A DNA stretch of 31,408 nucleotides from positions 1-31,408 of the forward strand of contig JBBROU010000056.1 of NCBI GenBank assembly GCA_038229055.1. Direction: 5' to 3'. The notes below the pieces were generated by a model. The model saw only the letters and a program-made list of their open reading frames with translations, was not told the DNA's origin and did not search any database. Within the stretch, counting starts at the first letter, position 1, and the number at the start of each line of letters is the position of its first letter. Shown piece after piece: positions 6,293 to 15,294 of this stretch. The DNA comes from JANYJA01 sp038229055 (GTDB taxonomy: Bacteria; Acidobacteriota; Terriglobia; Bryobacterales; Bryobacteraceae). The translations under genes and the position numbers were made by a program.

Positions 6293-7770
6293 ATTTTCGT
6301 ATCCACCGCGGCGAGATGCATGATTTCCTCCTGGGTCGTGCGACCTGGCAGTTCTCCGGTGATTCGACCTTGGCGCATCACCAGGATGCGATCGGCAACC
6401 TGCAAGAGCTCGGGCATTTCGGAGCTGACCATCAGCACCGCGGCCCCCGAGCGCGCCAACTCGTCCATCAATTCGAAGACTTCCACCTTTGCGCCGACGT
6501 CAATGCCGCGCGTGGGCTCGTCAAACAGGAAAACGCGCGCGCCGCGAAACACCCATTTGGCGATGACTACTTTCTGCTGGTTGCCGCCGCTCAGACGTCC
6601 GGCAAGCTGCTGACCCGACGCAGCGCGGATGCGGAGCTTCCTGATGTACTCGGCGGTAACCTCGTTCTCTTTACCCAGATTCAGCACGCCCGCGCGGCTG
6701 ACTGCGGCGACATTCGCGAGCGTCGTGTTGACCGTAATCGGAAGCCGCAGCGCGAGACCGGTGAGCTGCCGGTCTTCGGTGATCAGCGCGATGCCGGTCG
6801 CAACTGCTTCACGCGGCGAATTCAACTGGATGGTCTTGCCGGCAACCGCAATCGTTCCCGAGTCGAAGGGATCGGCGCCGAACACCGCGCGGCAGAATTC
6901 GGTTCGCCCCGCACCAATCAAGCCCGCAAGACCGACAATTTCGCCGGCTCGGATGGTGAGCGAAACATCGTAGAGCTTACCTTTGACGCTGAGATTTCGG
7001 ACTTCCAGCAGCGGCTCGCCCGCGGGAAGCGCGTTGCGGTGATAGATGGCCGTGACTTCGCGCCCGACCATCTTCGAGATGATCTGGTTGGTTGTCAGTT
7101 CCGCCAACTCACCTTCGTGGACCGTGGCCCCGTCGCGCAGAATCGTCACGCGATTCCCTACGGCGCGCAGTTCCTCCAAACGGTGCGTTATATAGATGAC
7201 CCCCATGCCGCGTTCCCGCAGGGTCCTGACGATGCGGAAAACCTCTTCCGTTTCCGCGCCCGAAAGTGACGACGTCGGCTCATCGAAAATCAGCAGACTC
7301 GACCCGTGCTGGATGGCGCGGCAGATCTCGACCAACTGCTTGCCCGCCGGACTCAGCCGGTCCACCCGCCAGTCCGCCTGCAATGGAAAATGATGCTGCT
7401 CGATCAACTGGGCCGCGCGTTCCGCCATTTTTCGGCGCGCTACGAAACCAAACGGATTGGGATCTTCACGCCCGAGAAAAATATTCTCGGCAACAGAGAG
7501 ATGCGGCGCCAGCAGGGACTCCTGATGCACCATCGCGATGCCGATTGCCTGCGCTTCGGCGGGAGATTTCAGGAAAACCTCGTTGCCGTTCCAAAGCATC
7601 TGCCCGCTGTCGCGCTCCACCAGCCCGGCGACAATCTTCATCAGCGTGGATTTCCCGGCCCCGTTTTCCCCGAGCAACAGGTGCACTTCACCGCCGTTGA
7701 CCGTAAGGTTCGCGTCGCGGAGCGCGGTTACGCCTCCATAGCGCTTCTGAATGTTGCGAAGTTGCAGCAC
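6289..7770 (-). CDS. rbsA: Sugar ABC transporter ATP-binding protein (RbsA family, two ATPase domains)
   Basis: The 493 residues hold two ABC domains in tandem, as in RbsA/MglA. The first has Walker A GENGAGKST (34-42), a diverged signature LSPAGKQLVEI and Walker B LLIFDEPTSSL. The second has the degenerate P-loop GLIGAGRTEF typical of this family, the signature LSGGNQQKVVIAKW and Walker B VFLFDEPTRGID. It energises sugar import at the cytoplasmic face together with the following permease. The start is a GTG with an in-frame TAA four codons upstream, so the 5' end is fixed within a few codons. It begins 17 nt after the patatin gene stop, so the three genes probably share a transcript. Confidence 0.9.
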   Translation of the reverse strand: MLQLRNIQKRYGGVTALRDANLTVNGGEVHLLLGENGAGKSTLMKIVAGLVERDSGQMLWNGNEVFLKSPAEAQAIGIAMVHQESLLAPHLSVAENIFLGREDPNPFGFVARRKMAERAAQLIEQHHFPLQADWRVDRLSPAGKQLVEICRAIQHGSSLLIFDEPTSSLSGAETEEVFRIVRTLRERGMGVIYITHRLEELRAVGNRVTILRDGATVHEGELAELTTNQIISKMVGREVTAIYHRNALPAGEPLLEVRNLSVKGKLYDVSLTIRAGEIVGLAGLIGAGRTEFCRAVFGADPFDSGTIAVAGKTIQLNSPREAVATGIALITEDRQLTGLALRLPITVNTTLANVAAVSRAGVLNLGKENEVTAEYIRKLRIRAASGQQLAGRLSGGNQQKVVIAKWVFRGARVFLFDEPTRGIDVGAKVEVFELMDELARSGAAVLMVSSEMPELLQVADRILVMRQGRITGELPGRTTQEEIMHLAAVDTKI

Positions 7771-7787
7771 TGCCGCGGATTAGTCTA

Positions 7788-10700
7788 TCAAGACGAGGAA
7801 CGCCGCTTGCCGAAGCGTTCAAATGAGTTGTCTACCAGCACTTGAATCCGGCGTGGCTCGTCTGGCCTTGATTGATCCGGCAAACTTCCGACGGACTCGA
7901 TCCGCGGCTCGGTAATGAGCTTGTCTTTAACAAGAAGGTCGATGGCACGGCGTGCCAGGCCCATTCTCCGCAGATGATTTTGAATCCGAATATAGACCAG
8001 CCTTCCGCTATCATCCAAAACGGCGAATCCGAAGTTGAATTCGAACACGACCTTGTCTTTTTCGTAAAGGTCATTGACGCGAATCCGTAATTGTTGAATC
8101 CGATCGGTCGGCCGGGGCAGGGCCGCCTCACGCAGAAATCGCTGTTCCAGATTGTTCAAGTCACCCGGCTTTACTTCCGTGTCGACGCAAAGAGTTTCCG
8201 GGGCAAGCCCAAGGCGGTTCGCCGTGAAAGCCTGAAACCTCGCGCCAAAGGTGCTCGAATTTATCGCCCACGCGACCCGGAACATTCCTGAGCCTACCCA
8301 ATGACGAAAGAGGTTCATCCACCCTCTGTTATCAGGGTGCTCCCACTCATTGTCCAGATTGAGATCCAGATACACGTCTTCCATCAGTTGGATCAACGAA
8401 TTGCAAAAGAAGAAGGCGGCGCGGCGCTCCTTTTCCGATTCGGGAAGGCCGTTGTGATACGGCGCGGTCCAAAGGCTGGGGAAAGTAAACCCTTGGGGTG
8501 GCGCACTCATGAAACGGCGCCATTCCGGATAAATCTGCACTTGCAGAAACTCCAGGTTGCGATCGGTACGGAAGCGCTCCATCAGTGCGTCCATGGCGAT
8601 TGCGTGCTTTGTGAATGAACGTTCGGTGGCACTGCTTGGGGCGTACCAGTGCTCGGCTAATTTCGTGAAGAACGCCTCTCTGTCGGCAACCGCGCCGTTC
8701 GGACGGCCATCGTGCAGACTGCAATTGCAGAGGAAAGGGCCATTGCGTGCGAACCCGTCGAATGTCTTCAAGGCGACGTGGATTCCCAGCTTCCGATAGC
8801 TCTCGAATTGCGACTCTTTGAACCACTGATTGCTGGTGCTCTGGTGCGGAAATTCTTCATGCGATGCACTGTACTGCAGCACATCGGAGGGTTCGTCGCC
8901 GGTGACCGAGGCCTTGAGATAGACCAGAGTGCCGACCGCGCCGCTCGGGTATCGAATCTGACCCACAACACAGTGGGATCGGCTGTGTTTGGTGGCGGGA
9001 TCGCGCCGGATGCGGTCCACGTCCAAGTCGATCTCCACTCCGAAATCGGTGCGGCATTTGCGGATGGCGTTGCCAAGGCCACCGAATTTATATTCGTGGT
9101 CCTCTTCGCTGTCGCACGCAATGATGTACCGGCATCCCCGCCGAACCAGTTCGTAGATGCCCAGGTTTTCGAAATGGCCGCCGTCTGAAAGATAAATGTA
9201 GCCGCGTTCGTCGCTGGTGTTGGCCGCCAGTTCGGAGAGCATGTAAAGCAGACCGATTTGTGGATCGCCGTTCTGGTATTTCTTTTTGTGACGCGGATTA
9301 CCCAGCCACCAGCCGAGCCGCACATTGAAGACGGTCATCAGGAAGGCGGAACTCGCACTGGTTCCCGCCCCCATGTTGGGACTGGCCGCGGCGCCCGAGA
9401 TCGCCATGGCGGTGCCTAAATGGATTCCGCTTTCACGAGTTGCTTTCCCACTCGCCCTCGGATAGGCGTAACTCAGCGTGTCGCGGTAAGCATTGCTTTC
9501 GATGGAAGTCGCGCTATCCGCGGCGCCGTTGGCCGGGGCGGGAGCTTCGTGAGTGGCGCGGCCCCCGCGCACTTGAAAACCGCAGAATCGCGGCGTGAAG
9601 ACAAACGATTCGGCCTTCCGCTCCTGCCACGCCAGTTCTTTTCCGTGAACCAAGTTGAGTGCCGCATTCAGAATCGGGTAAGGCCCGGAAAAATTGTTTT
9701 CACTAGTGAGGGCGGCGAGATGAAGATCATCCTTCGCATCGAATCCGGTAAACCGGTTAGGTTTCCGTTCATCGTTATTGCGAGCCCCGAGATAAGCGCG
9801 AACGAGCCGATTCTTATAGAAGTGGTGCATCGAGAACTCGTTGATGTCAATACGCCAGGAAAGTACAAATGCAATCGCCGCGCAGATCAAGCAAGCCCAA
9901 AAAGCGGACCAGGAAGAACAACGTGTCAGTAACTCCCAGTAATGATCGTATAAGACAGTCGCATTCGGCAGCATCGCACGATGGGTGATCTCGGAATACT
10001 GGCAAAAGTACTTGGAGACGGTAGAATCCGAGGTCGGGCAATCAATGAACTGTAATTGGATGATGTGTATGCCGTACGACACCAGAACGAGCAAACCTAA
10101 AATGAAGATCGAAGGAGCAACCTTCGCAACCAGCGCCACAACCGGATTCTGACGCGGAGGGCCCGTGTCGTCCAAAGTCTTTCCGGTATTGCGGCTCTTT
10201 GCGGCGAATATGCCGGCGGCGGTAGAGCCAATCCATCCCGTGACGACGCCCGGCCCAATCCAGACGTGCCCGATCAGGCCCGCGACAAACATAGGGCCGT
10301 ATATGGAAATGTTGAATAGGAGAATCCAGGCAAAGTTGTAGATAAAACACCACGCACCCAAACGGCTCCAGAACTCCCTGCGTTCGTCGGGAAAGTTTCG
10401 TCCCAACAACCCAATCGACAGCACGACCATCAGCGCGAATACCGTCACAAACGATGGCGGCCCCCACGTCATCACATGGAAGAGATTGTTTCGATTACCC
10501 AGTTCTTGAAGTTGGTGAGCGATGAACCAGAGCACGGCTGCGCCCACGGAGGCCGAGATGCAAGCAACGACGATTACGACAGCTACCGCGCCTAATCGAT
10601 TCCAAAAGTTGTTTTCTTTGCCCTGCTGGCTGTTCTGGTAAAAACACCGGAAAAGGTCCCCGAAAAAAGCGACCCAAATCAGAAAAATACCAGCGGCTCC

Positions 10701-11531
10701 GACCACCTCCAAGCAGACCTTCAGCAGATCGGGCTCATTGGCGGGAACGGGGAGGAAAACCCGCGAAAACCAGGCGCTCGAAAGCCATGCGCTGAGGAAA
10801 ACGGGAATCACGACCAGAGTTTGGATCCACCCCTGTTTTGAATACCACCGGTTTCGCGCGGAAGGCTCGTCCCGGTACGCTGGAGAAAACGATCGGAGGT
10901 TGCGGCCGATGATCCAGAGCGCGACCAGCAGCAGCGGAATCGAAAGGATGACGGCTTCGGGATGTTCCTGGACGAATGCGGTGCACCCGACAAACCATCT
11001 GGGTATCAGCAAAACGGCCGCGAATACTGCCATCAAAATCAGAAGATTCAAAAACGTGTTTCGGAGCCAGATGGCGATCATCGTCCACGTATCGGCACTG
11101 AACAGACCAGTTTCCGGCGTGAGGTAATTGCTGTAGCGCCGAAGGAACTGGAGAGGTTTGGTTTGGGTGACTTGGGGGTTGGGCGTTTCCTCCGGGGAAA
11201 GAGCGGTTTCGACGAGGGCCATTCCAGACGCGGCGCCCTGTGCATCCAATTTGTGAATCCAACCGGCCAGCCAGGAGCCAATATAACCACCGCCTGAAAC
11301 GGTGGACAGATAGTCCACGCAATGCAGCATCTTCAACTGGGCCAGCCCCTGCAGAACACCTAGGTTGAAGGAGGCGCTGCGAATGCCGCCACCTGAAAAC
11401 GACAATCCGATTAAGTTGCCGGGCTTGGCAACTACGTTAATTTGCCTTCTGCCGCGCGAAGCCTGAACGTCGCGCAGTTCTTGACGCAGCACTTTCCAAA
11501 AAGCTACGGCGCTATTCTGCGGCTCCGGCAT
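7788..11531 (-). CDS. Very large patatin-like phospholipase with a multi-helix membrane domain
   Basis: A 1247-residue protein with a patatin-type Ser/Asp active site. The oxyanion-hole motif SGGGIR is at 46-51, the nucleophile is probably Ser79 in STVSGGGYIGSW, and the catalytic Asp is probably Asp783 in SDGGHFENLG. Between them lies a membrane region from about 155 to 560 with roughly ten hydrophobic helices (for example LLILMAVFAAVLLI, VAVVIVVACISASVGAAVLW and FILGLLVLVSYGIHII). A stretch of about 200 residues with catalytic-domain features follows. The last ~400 residues form a charged C-terminal domain I cannot assign. Patatins hydrolyse acyl groups from lipids; the substrate here is unknown. 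A TTGTCC-17-TATATT promoter lies upstream, and the sugar transporter genes follow closely. Confidence 0.85.
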   Translation of the reverse strand: MPEPQNSAVAFWKVLRQELRDVQASRGRRQINVVAKPGNLIGLSFSGGGIRSASFNLGVLQGLAQLKMLHCVDYLSTVSGGGYIGSWLAGWIHKLDAQGAASGMALVETALSPEETPNPQVTQTKPLQFLRRYSNYLTPETGLFSADTWTMIAIWLRNTFLNLLILMAVFAAVLLIPRWFVGCTAFVQEHPEAVILSIPLLLVALWIIGRNLRSFSPAYRDEPSARNRWYSKQGWIQTLVVIPVFLSAWLSSAWFSRVFLPVPANEPDLLKVCLEVVGAAGIFLIWVAFFGDLFRCFYQNSQQGKENNFWNRLGAVAVVIVVACISASVGAAVLWFIAHQLQELGNRNNLFHVMTWGPPSFVTVFALMVVLSIGLLGRNFPDERREFWSRLGAWCFIYNFAWILLFNISIYGPMFVAGLIGHVWIGPGVVTGWIGSTAAGIFAAKSRNTGKTLDDTGPPRQNPVVALVAKVAPSIFILGLLVLVSYGIHIIQLQFIDCPTSDSTVSKYFCQYSEITHRAMLPNATVLYDHYWELLTRCSSWSAFWACLICAAIAFVLSWRIDINEFSMHHFYKNRLVRAYLGARNNDERKPNRFTGFDAKDDLHLAALTSENNFSGPYPILNAALNLVHGKELAWQERKAESFVFTPRFCGFQVRGGRATHEAPAPANGAADSATSIESNAYRDTLSYAYPRASGKATRESGIHLGTAMAISGAAASPNMGAGTSASSAFLMTVFNVRLGWWLGNPRHKKKYQNGDPQIGLLYMLSELAANTSDERGYIYLSDGGHFENLGIYELVRRGCRYIIACDSEEDHEYKFGGLGNAIRKCRTDFGVEIDLDVDRIRRDPATKHSRSHCVVGQIRYPSGAVGTLVYLKASVTGDEPSDVLQYSASHEEFPHQSTSNQWFKESQFESYRKLGIHVALKTFDGFARNGPFLCNCSLHDGRPNGAVADREAFFTKLAEHWYAPSSATERSFTKHAIAMDALMERFRTDRNLEFLQVQIYPEWRRFMSAPPQGFTFPSLWTAPYHNGLPESEKERRAAFFFCNSLIQLMEDVYLDLNLDNEWEHPDNRGWMNLFRHWVGSGMFRVAWAINSSTFGARFQAFTANRLGLAPETLCVDTEVKPGDLNNLEQRFLREAALPRPTDRIQQLRIRVNDLYEKDKVVFEFNFGFAVLDDSGRLVYIRIQNHLRRMGLARRAIDLLVKDKLITEPRIESVGSLPDQSRPDEPRRIQVLVDNSFERFGKRRSSS

Positions 11532-11561
11532 GTATATGACGACCTACAAGCATAAGCGGGA

Positions 11562-11590
11562 AATATACCAGAGAAGGGACACCGGGACAA
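11562..11590 (-). promoter_or_regulatory. Sigma-70 promoter of the patatin/sugar-transporter operon
   Basis: Read on the minus strand, TTGTCC (11590-11585) and TATATT (11567-11562) are separated by exactly 17 bp. The predicted start near 11555 gives a leader of about 24 nt before the ATG at 11531. The -35 lies inside a small dyad (11582-11595). Confidence 0.6.
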
Positions 11591-11595
11591 CCCGG
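11582..11595. repeat. Small dyad between dnaB stop and the patatin promoter
   Basis: CCGGG and CCCGG pair around the 4-nt loop ACAA. It lies 11 nt after the dnaB stop and overlaps the -35 of the next operon. It could help end dnaB transcription, though no T-run follows, or act as an operator. Confidence 0.4.
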
Positions 11596-11605
11596 AAACC
11601 AAAAT

Positions 11606-12973
11606 CTATTCAGCGACGTCGCCCAGATCCTCGGCGCGATTCTCAAATTTAGTCAGCGCATGCAGGAAAACCAGATCCACTTTGCCCACCGGACCATTTC
11701 TCTGTTTCGCGACAATCAGCTCGGCGACACCGTGCAGATCTTCGCGATCGCGCTTGTACACTTCCTCGCGGAAGATGAAACCGACCAGGTCGGCATCCTG
11801 CTCAATGCTTCCCGATTCGCGCAGATCGCTCAACTGCGGGCGATGGTCGCCAACGCGTGTCTCGGGCGCACGGCTCAACTGCGAGAGCACCAGCATCGGG
11901 ACATTTAATTCCTTGGCCAGAAGTTTCATGCCCCGCGAGATAGTGCTGATTTCCTGATTCCGGTTTTCGAAACGCCCGCGCCCGCTCATCAACTGCAGAT
12001 AGTCCACGATTACGAGGCCGAGTTTTTGCCCGCTCTGCTGCAAGCGACGCAGCTTGGCATGCATATCCATCAGATTCGCGCCGGCTGTGTCGTCGATGAA
12101 GAGAGGCGCTTCCACCAGCTTCTGTGCGGCCTGCTGCAGCTTGCGGCGCTCGTCGGCATTTAGATATCCGGCGCGGAATCGCTGGCTGTCCACGTAAGCC
12201 GAGGCACACAGGATGCGCGTCAGCAGCGACTCCTTCGACATTTCGAGCGAGAACACCGCGACTGTCTCCCTCAACTTGCTGGCCACGTGCGAGGCGATGT
12301 TGAGCGCCAGCGCCGTCTTCCCCATGGACGGTCGCGCCGCCAAAATGATCAACTCACCAGGATGCAATCCGCCGGTCATCTCATCGAGCTTGGTAAACCC
12401 CGTGCTGATGCCCTTCAGCCGTTTGCTCGGATCGAGAAATGCGTTCAGGCCGCCCTGGTAATTCTGGATGATCGTCAGCGGATTCATCAGGCCGTCGGTG
12501 ACCTGCGTCTCGCCGAGCTTCAGAAGCGTTTCTTCCGCCCCGGCCAGGATGGAATCCGGCTCTTCCTCCGCCATCAGGCAGCGGTTCATCAACTGCTGCG
12601 AGGCCGCGATGATCTTCCGCAGCATGGCTTTGTCGCGGATGATCTTGACGTAGCTATCGAGATTGGGGATGCGCGGCAGGCCGTCATCGAGAGAGACGAG
12701 ATAGGTGAGGCCATCGACCGACTCGAGCTCGTTGCGGCGCATGAGCTCGTTGGCGACCGTCACCCGGTCGATGCGTTCGCCGCGTTCGTGCAGCTCGGAC
12801 ATGCGCGCGAAAATGCGGCGGTGTTTTTCTAAACAGAAATCAACGCCGGTGAGGGCACCGGCTACGTCGATGAAGAAAGTGTCATCGAGTAGGATGGAGC
12901 CGAGCACGAACTTTTCAGCGTCGATATTGGCGGGTAAACCTTTTTCGAGAGCGAGACTTGCGGACGACGACAT
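11606..12973 (-). CDS. dnaB: Replicative DNA helicase DnaB
   Basis: The 455-residue protein matches full-length DnaB, the hexameric 5'-3' helicase that unwinds DNA at the replication fork and recruits primase. The N-terminal domain opens with NIDAEKFVLGSILLDD. The RecA-like domain has Walker A AARPSMGKTALALN near 215, Walker B LVIVDYLQLMSG, the region NVPMLVLSQLSRAPE and the arginine-rich end DLRESGSIEQDADLV with VAKQRNGPVG. No intein or insertion interrupts it. The ATG at 12973 has no obvious ribosome-binding site; a possible TTGACG promoter sits just upstream. Confidence 0.96.
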   Translation of the reverse strand: MSSSASLALEKGLPANIDAEKFVLGSILLDDTFFIDVAGALTGVDFCLEKHRRIFARMSELHERGERIDRVTVANELMRRNELESVDGLTYLVSLDDGLPRIPNLDSYVKIIRDKAMLRKIIAASQQLMNRCLMAEEEPDSILAGAEETLLKLGETQVTDGLMNPLTIIQNYQGGLNAFLDPSKRLKGISTGFTKLDEMTGGLHPGELIILAARPSMGKTALALNIASHVASKLRETVAVFSLEMSKESLLTRILCASAYVDSQRFRAGYLNADERRKLQQAAQKLVEAPLFIDDTAGANLMDMHAKLRRLQQSGQKLGLVIVDYLQLMSGRGRFENRNQEISTISRGMKLLAKELNVPMLVLSQLSRAPETRVGDHRPQLSDLRESGSIEQDADLVGFIFREEVYKRDREDLHGVAELIVAKQRNGPVGKVDLVFLHALTKFENRAEDLGDVAE

Positions 12974-12987
12974 GGGCGGAAGGCTCT

Positions 12988-13015
12988 AAGTTATCGCCAG
13001 TTTTGCGGGCGTCAA
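12988..13015 (-). promoter_or_regulatory. Possible dnaB promoter
   Basis: On the minus strand TTGACG (13015-13010) is followed after 16 bp by TAACTT (12993-12988). The -35 is strong and the -10 weak. The predicted start would leave a leader of only about 8 nt, in line with the missing ribosome-binding site. The assignment is tentative. Confidence 0.35.
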
Positions 13016-13200
13016 ACGGAAAAAATCGTGAGTGTGGATTCTAGCGTTTACACTGTGGCAAACTTCCGCCGTTGGAGCATGCGGCGTCGGGAAACGTAAG
13101 TACCTGAAACTGCGGGACGCGGAGTCGCGAAAGAAAGAAGGCGCTTGAGATATCCACACGCGTTCCACAAAAACAGAATACCGCAATTTTGTTTTGAAGG

Positions 13201-13521
13201 TTAAGGCGCGTTTTCATCCTTATCCTCGTGATAAGTAGCCTCCGGAACACGTGTTGTCGCGCGTTCCAGCAGAATGGCGCCCGCCGAAAATGCGAGCCAC
13301 GAAAGAAACCGCTCAGTCCAATCGCGGGTGATGATAAGCGCGAAAGGAACGGCAACCCATAGACTCAAGCAGTAGAAGCAGTCGAGCAGACTGCCCCAGA
13401 ACCCGGAGCCCACCCGCCGCCGGAAGCGGGCCAGCAGATTCGCCGGACCGTCCTCCGCATTCAATAGGTGGGTGACGCGCCAGACGCCGAGGATTCCCAG
13501 CGTCAGCCCATACAGGTGCAT
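13201..13521 (-). CDS. DUF1360-like small membrane protein
   Basis: A 106-residue protein with features of the DUF1360 family: an N-terminal helix with LGILGVWRVTHLL followed by EDGPANLLARFRRR, then the Cys pair in LLDCFYCLSLWVAVPFALI and a second helix pair ending SAGAILLERA. It has two to three membrane segments. No biochemical function is established for the family as far as I know. Its ATG directly abuts the TAA of the hydrolase gene upstream (TAAATG), so the two are likely cotranscribed and possibly translationally coupled. Confidence 0.75.
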   Translation of the reverse strand: MHLYGLTLGILGVWRVTHLLNAEDGPANLLARFRRRVGSGFWGSLLDCFYCLSLWVAVPFALIITRDWTERFLSWLAFSAGAILLERATTRVPEATYHEDKDENAP

Positions 13522-14412
13522 TTAATGGCCCAGGAGTCCGCGCGTGCGCAGCCAGTCCGCCAGTCGCGCGGGCCAGGTCGAGAGCGCGGGATCGTAAGGG
13601 GCGAGACCGACGCCGTGCTCTCCCTTTTCATAGATGTGCATCTCGGCAGGCACTCCGGCCTTCCGCAGCGCCATATAAAAGAGGATGCTGTTCTCGGGTG
13701 GGACGCCGGTATCGGCAGTTGTGTGGAACAGAAAAGTCGGCGGCGTTTGCGGGGTGACTTGCAATTCATTCGAGAGGCTCTCGACCAGTTTCGGGTCGGG
13801 ATTATCGCCGAGCAGATTCTTGAGAGAACCGCGATGCGTGTAAGGCGTCGTAAAAGAGATCACGGGGTAGGCGAGGATCATGAAATCGGGGCGGCTGCCG
13901 GCGCGGTCGATGGCATCTTTCGCGGTCGCGTTGCCGTTATCGAAATGGGTTCCGGTGGTCGACGCCAAATGGCCGCCGGCCGAAAAACCCCAGATCCCTA
14001 ATCGGTCGGGGGCGATGCCGAGACTGGCCGCCTTCGTCCGCACATAACGAATTGCGCGCTGCGCGTCGCCGAGCTCGACGGGATGGTGATAGCGTGGGCC
14101 GAGCCGGTACTGCAGCACGAACGCCGCGATGCCGTAGCCATTCAACCAGCGGGCGATCTGGACGCCTTCGTGATCCATGGCAAGCGCGCCATAGCCGCCG
14201 CCGGGGCAGACCACGACTCCGGTTCCGACTGACTTCTCCGGAAGGTAAATCGTAATTTTCGGCTGGTCCGCATCGGCCGTGCCGAGCGCTCCGGGCGCAC
14301 CATCGGGCCACAGCAGAACGGTCTTCGGCGCAGTCGCGGCGGACATTGCATCGGCAGCCAGCGCCAGAACCGCGGCAACATGCAGGACGAGCGTGTCAAA
14401 GCGTTTGATCAT
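13522..14412 (-). CDS. Secreted alpha/beta hydrolase (esterase/xylanase-associated type)
   Basis: From the ATG at 14412 the 296-residue protein starts MIKRFDTLVLHVAAVLALAA, a signal peptide with likely cleavage after an Ala-rich stretch. An upstream reading to 14466 would overlap the murI start region. The fold features are VVVCPGGGYGALAMDHEG (oxyanion HGG-like loop), the nucleophile elbow GFSAGGHLAS, TFLFHTTADTGVPPENS around the catalytic Asp, and a final His in YEKGEHGVGL. This set matches BD-FAE/acetyl-esterase-like hydrolases often linked to hemicellulose breakdown. It probably deacylates sugars or other esters in the periplasm; the exact substrate is not readable. Confidence 0.85.
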   Translation of the reverse strand: MIKRFDTLVLHVAAVLALAADAMSAATAPKTVLLWPDGAPGALGTADADQPKITIYLPEKSVGTGVVVCPGGGYGALAMDHEGVQIARWLNGYGIAAFVLQYRLGPRYHHPVELGDAQRAIRYVRTKAASLGIAPDRLGIWGFSAGGHLASTTGTHFDNGNATAKDAIDRAGSRPDFMILAYPVISFTTPYTHRGSLKNLLGDNPDPKLVESLSNELQVTPQTPPTFLFHTTADTGVPPENSILFYMALRKAGVPAEMHIYEKGEHGVGLAPYDPALSTWPARLADWLRTRGLLGH

Positions 14413-14474
14413 GCTATAGTTTTGTTCAAACGAGCCGCTCGTGTCCATTGGCTCTGCTCTCATCATTCCCTTCC

Positions 14475-15287
14475 ATGGCGAAATCCGTATCGAGTCCGAT
14501 TGGTGTGTTTGACTCTGGCGTGGGCGGATTGACGGTGCTGCGGGCGCTCCGCCGCAAGCTGCCGCACCGCGATTTTATCTATGTCGGAGATACGGCGCGC
14601 CTCCCTTATGGCCGAAAGCCCGCCGCCATGGTGGAGTCTTTCGCCCGCGAGATCACCGCGTTCCTGATCGACGAAGGCGCCGAAGCGGTGGTGATCGCCT
14701 GCAACACGGCCAGTTCCGCGGCCCTGCCACAGCTCGCCAAGGAATCTTCGGTGCCGGTGTGGGGCGTAATCGAACCGGGAGTGGAAGCAGCTATCCGCGC
14801 CACGCGCACGGGGCAGGTGGGCGTCATCGGCACCAAGGGCACCATACGCAATGGCGTCTACCGGCGCAAGCTGGAGGAGCGCGGCCTTTCGGTGTGGGAT
14901 CGCGCGTGCCCCATGTTCGTGCATCTAGTGGAGGAAGGTCTGGCGAATTCGCCCGAAGCTACTCTTCTCGCGCAGCATTATTTGCAAGATCGGCCGGAGA
15001 TCGATGCGCTGATTCTCGGCTGCACGCACTATCCGGTTCTGCGCGAGACGCTCGCAGAAGTGCTCGGCTCTTCGGTGCATCTGGTGGATAGCGCAGAATC
15101 CACCGCCAGCGTCGTCAGCGCCAAGATTTCCGACGGGTTCGGGAGTGGTTCCATCACGCATTTCGTAACCGGTGACACCAAAGCCTACGAACACACGGCG
15201 GAGGTAATCGGCGGCGTCGACGGCAAGATCGTCTTTCTTCCGGTCGATGAGCTGGCATTGCACACCGCGCTCTCGAACGCATTATGA
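14475..15287 (+). CDS. murI: Glutamate racemase
   Basis: MurI converts L- to D-glutamate for peptidoglycan. Both catalytic cysteines are visible: Cys76 in VIACNTASS and Cys183 in ILGCTHYPVL. The acidic residues sit in GVFDSGVGGLTV (Asp13, Ser14), and the substrate loop YVGDTARLPYG is intact. The ATG at 14475 gives 270 residues, the usual length; a TTG at 14448 is in frame but adds a poorly conserved tail. No clear ribosome-binding site precedes it. It is divergent from the hydrolase (starts 62 bp apart) and ends 7 nt before the alpha-galactosidase start, so those two probably share a transcript. Confidence 0.95.
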   Translation: MAKSVSSPIGVFDSGVGGLTVLRALRRKLPHRDFIYVGDTARLPYGRKPAAMVESFAREITAFLIDEGAEAVVIACNTASSAALPQLAKESSVPVWGVIEPGVEAAIRATRTGQVGVIGTKGTIRNGVYRRKLEERGLSVWDRACPMFVHLVEEGLANSPEATLLAQHYLQDRPEIDALILGCTHYPVLRETLAEVLGSSVHLVDSAESTASVVSAKISDGFGSGSITHFVTGDTKAYEHTAEVIGGVDGKIVFLPVDELALHTALSNAL

Positions 15288-15294
15288 TGAGCGA

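Noticed and set aside
12986..13186. 66-residue minus-strand ORF in the gap between dnaB and the DUF1360-like gene
   Set aside because: No ribosome-binding site or recognisable motif, and it runs through the likely dnaB promoter. The 13022-13200 gap shows no tRNA-like or other clear structure.
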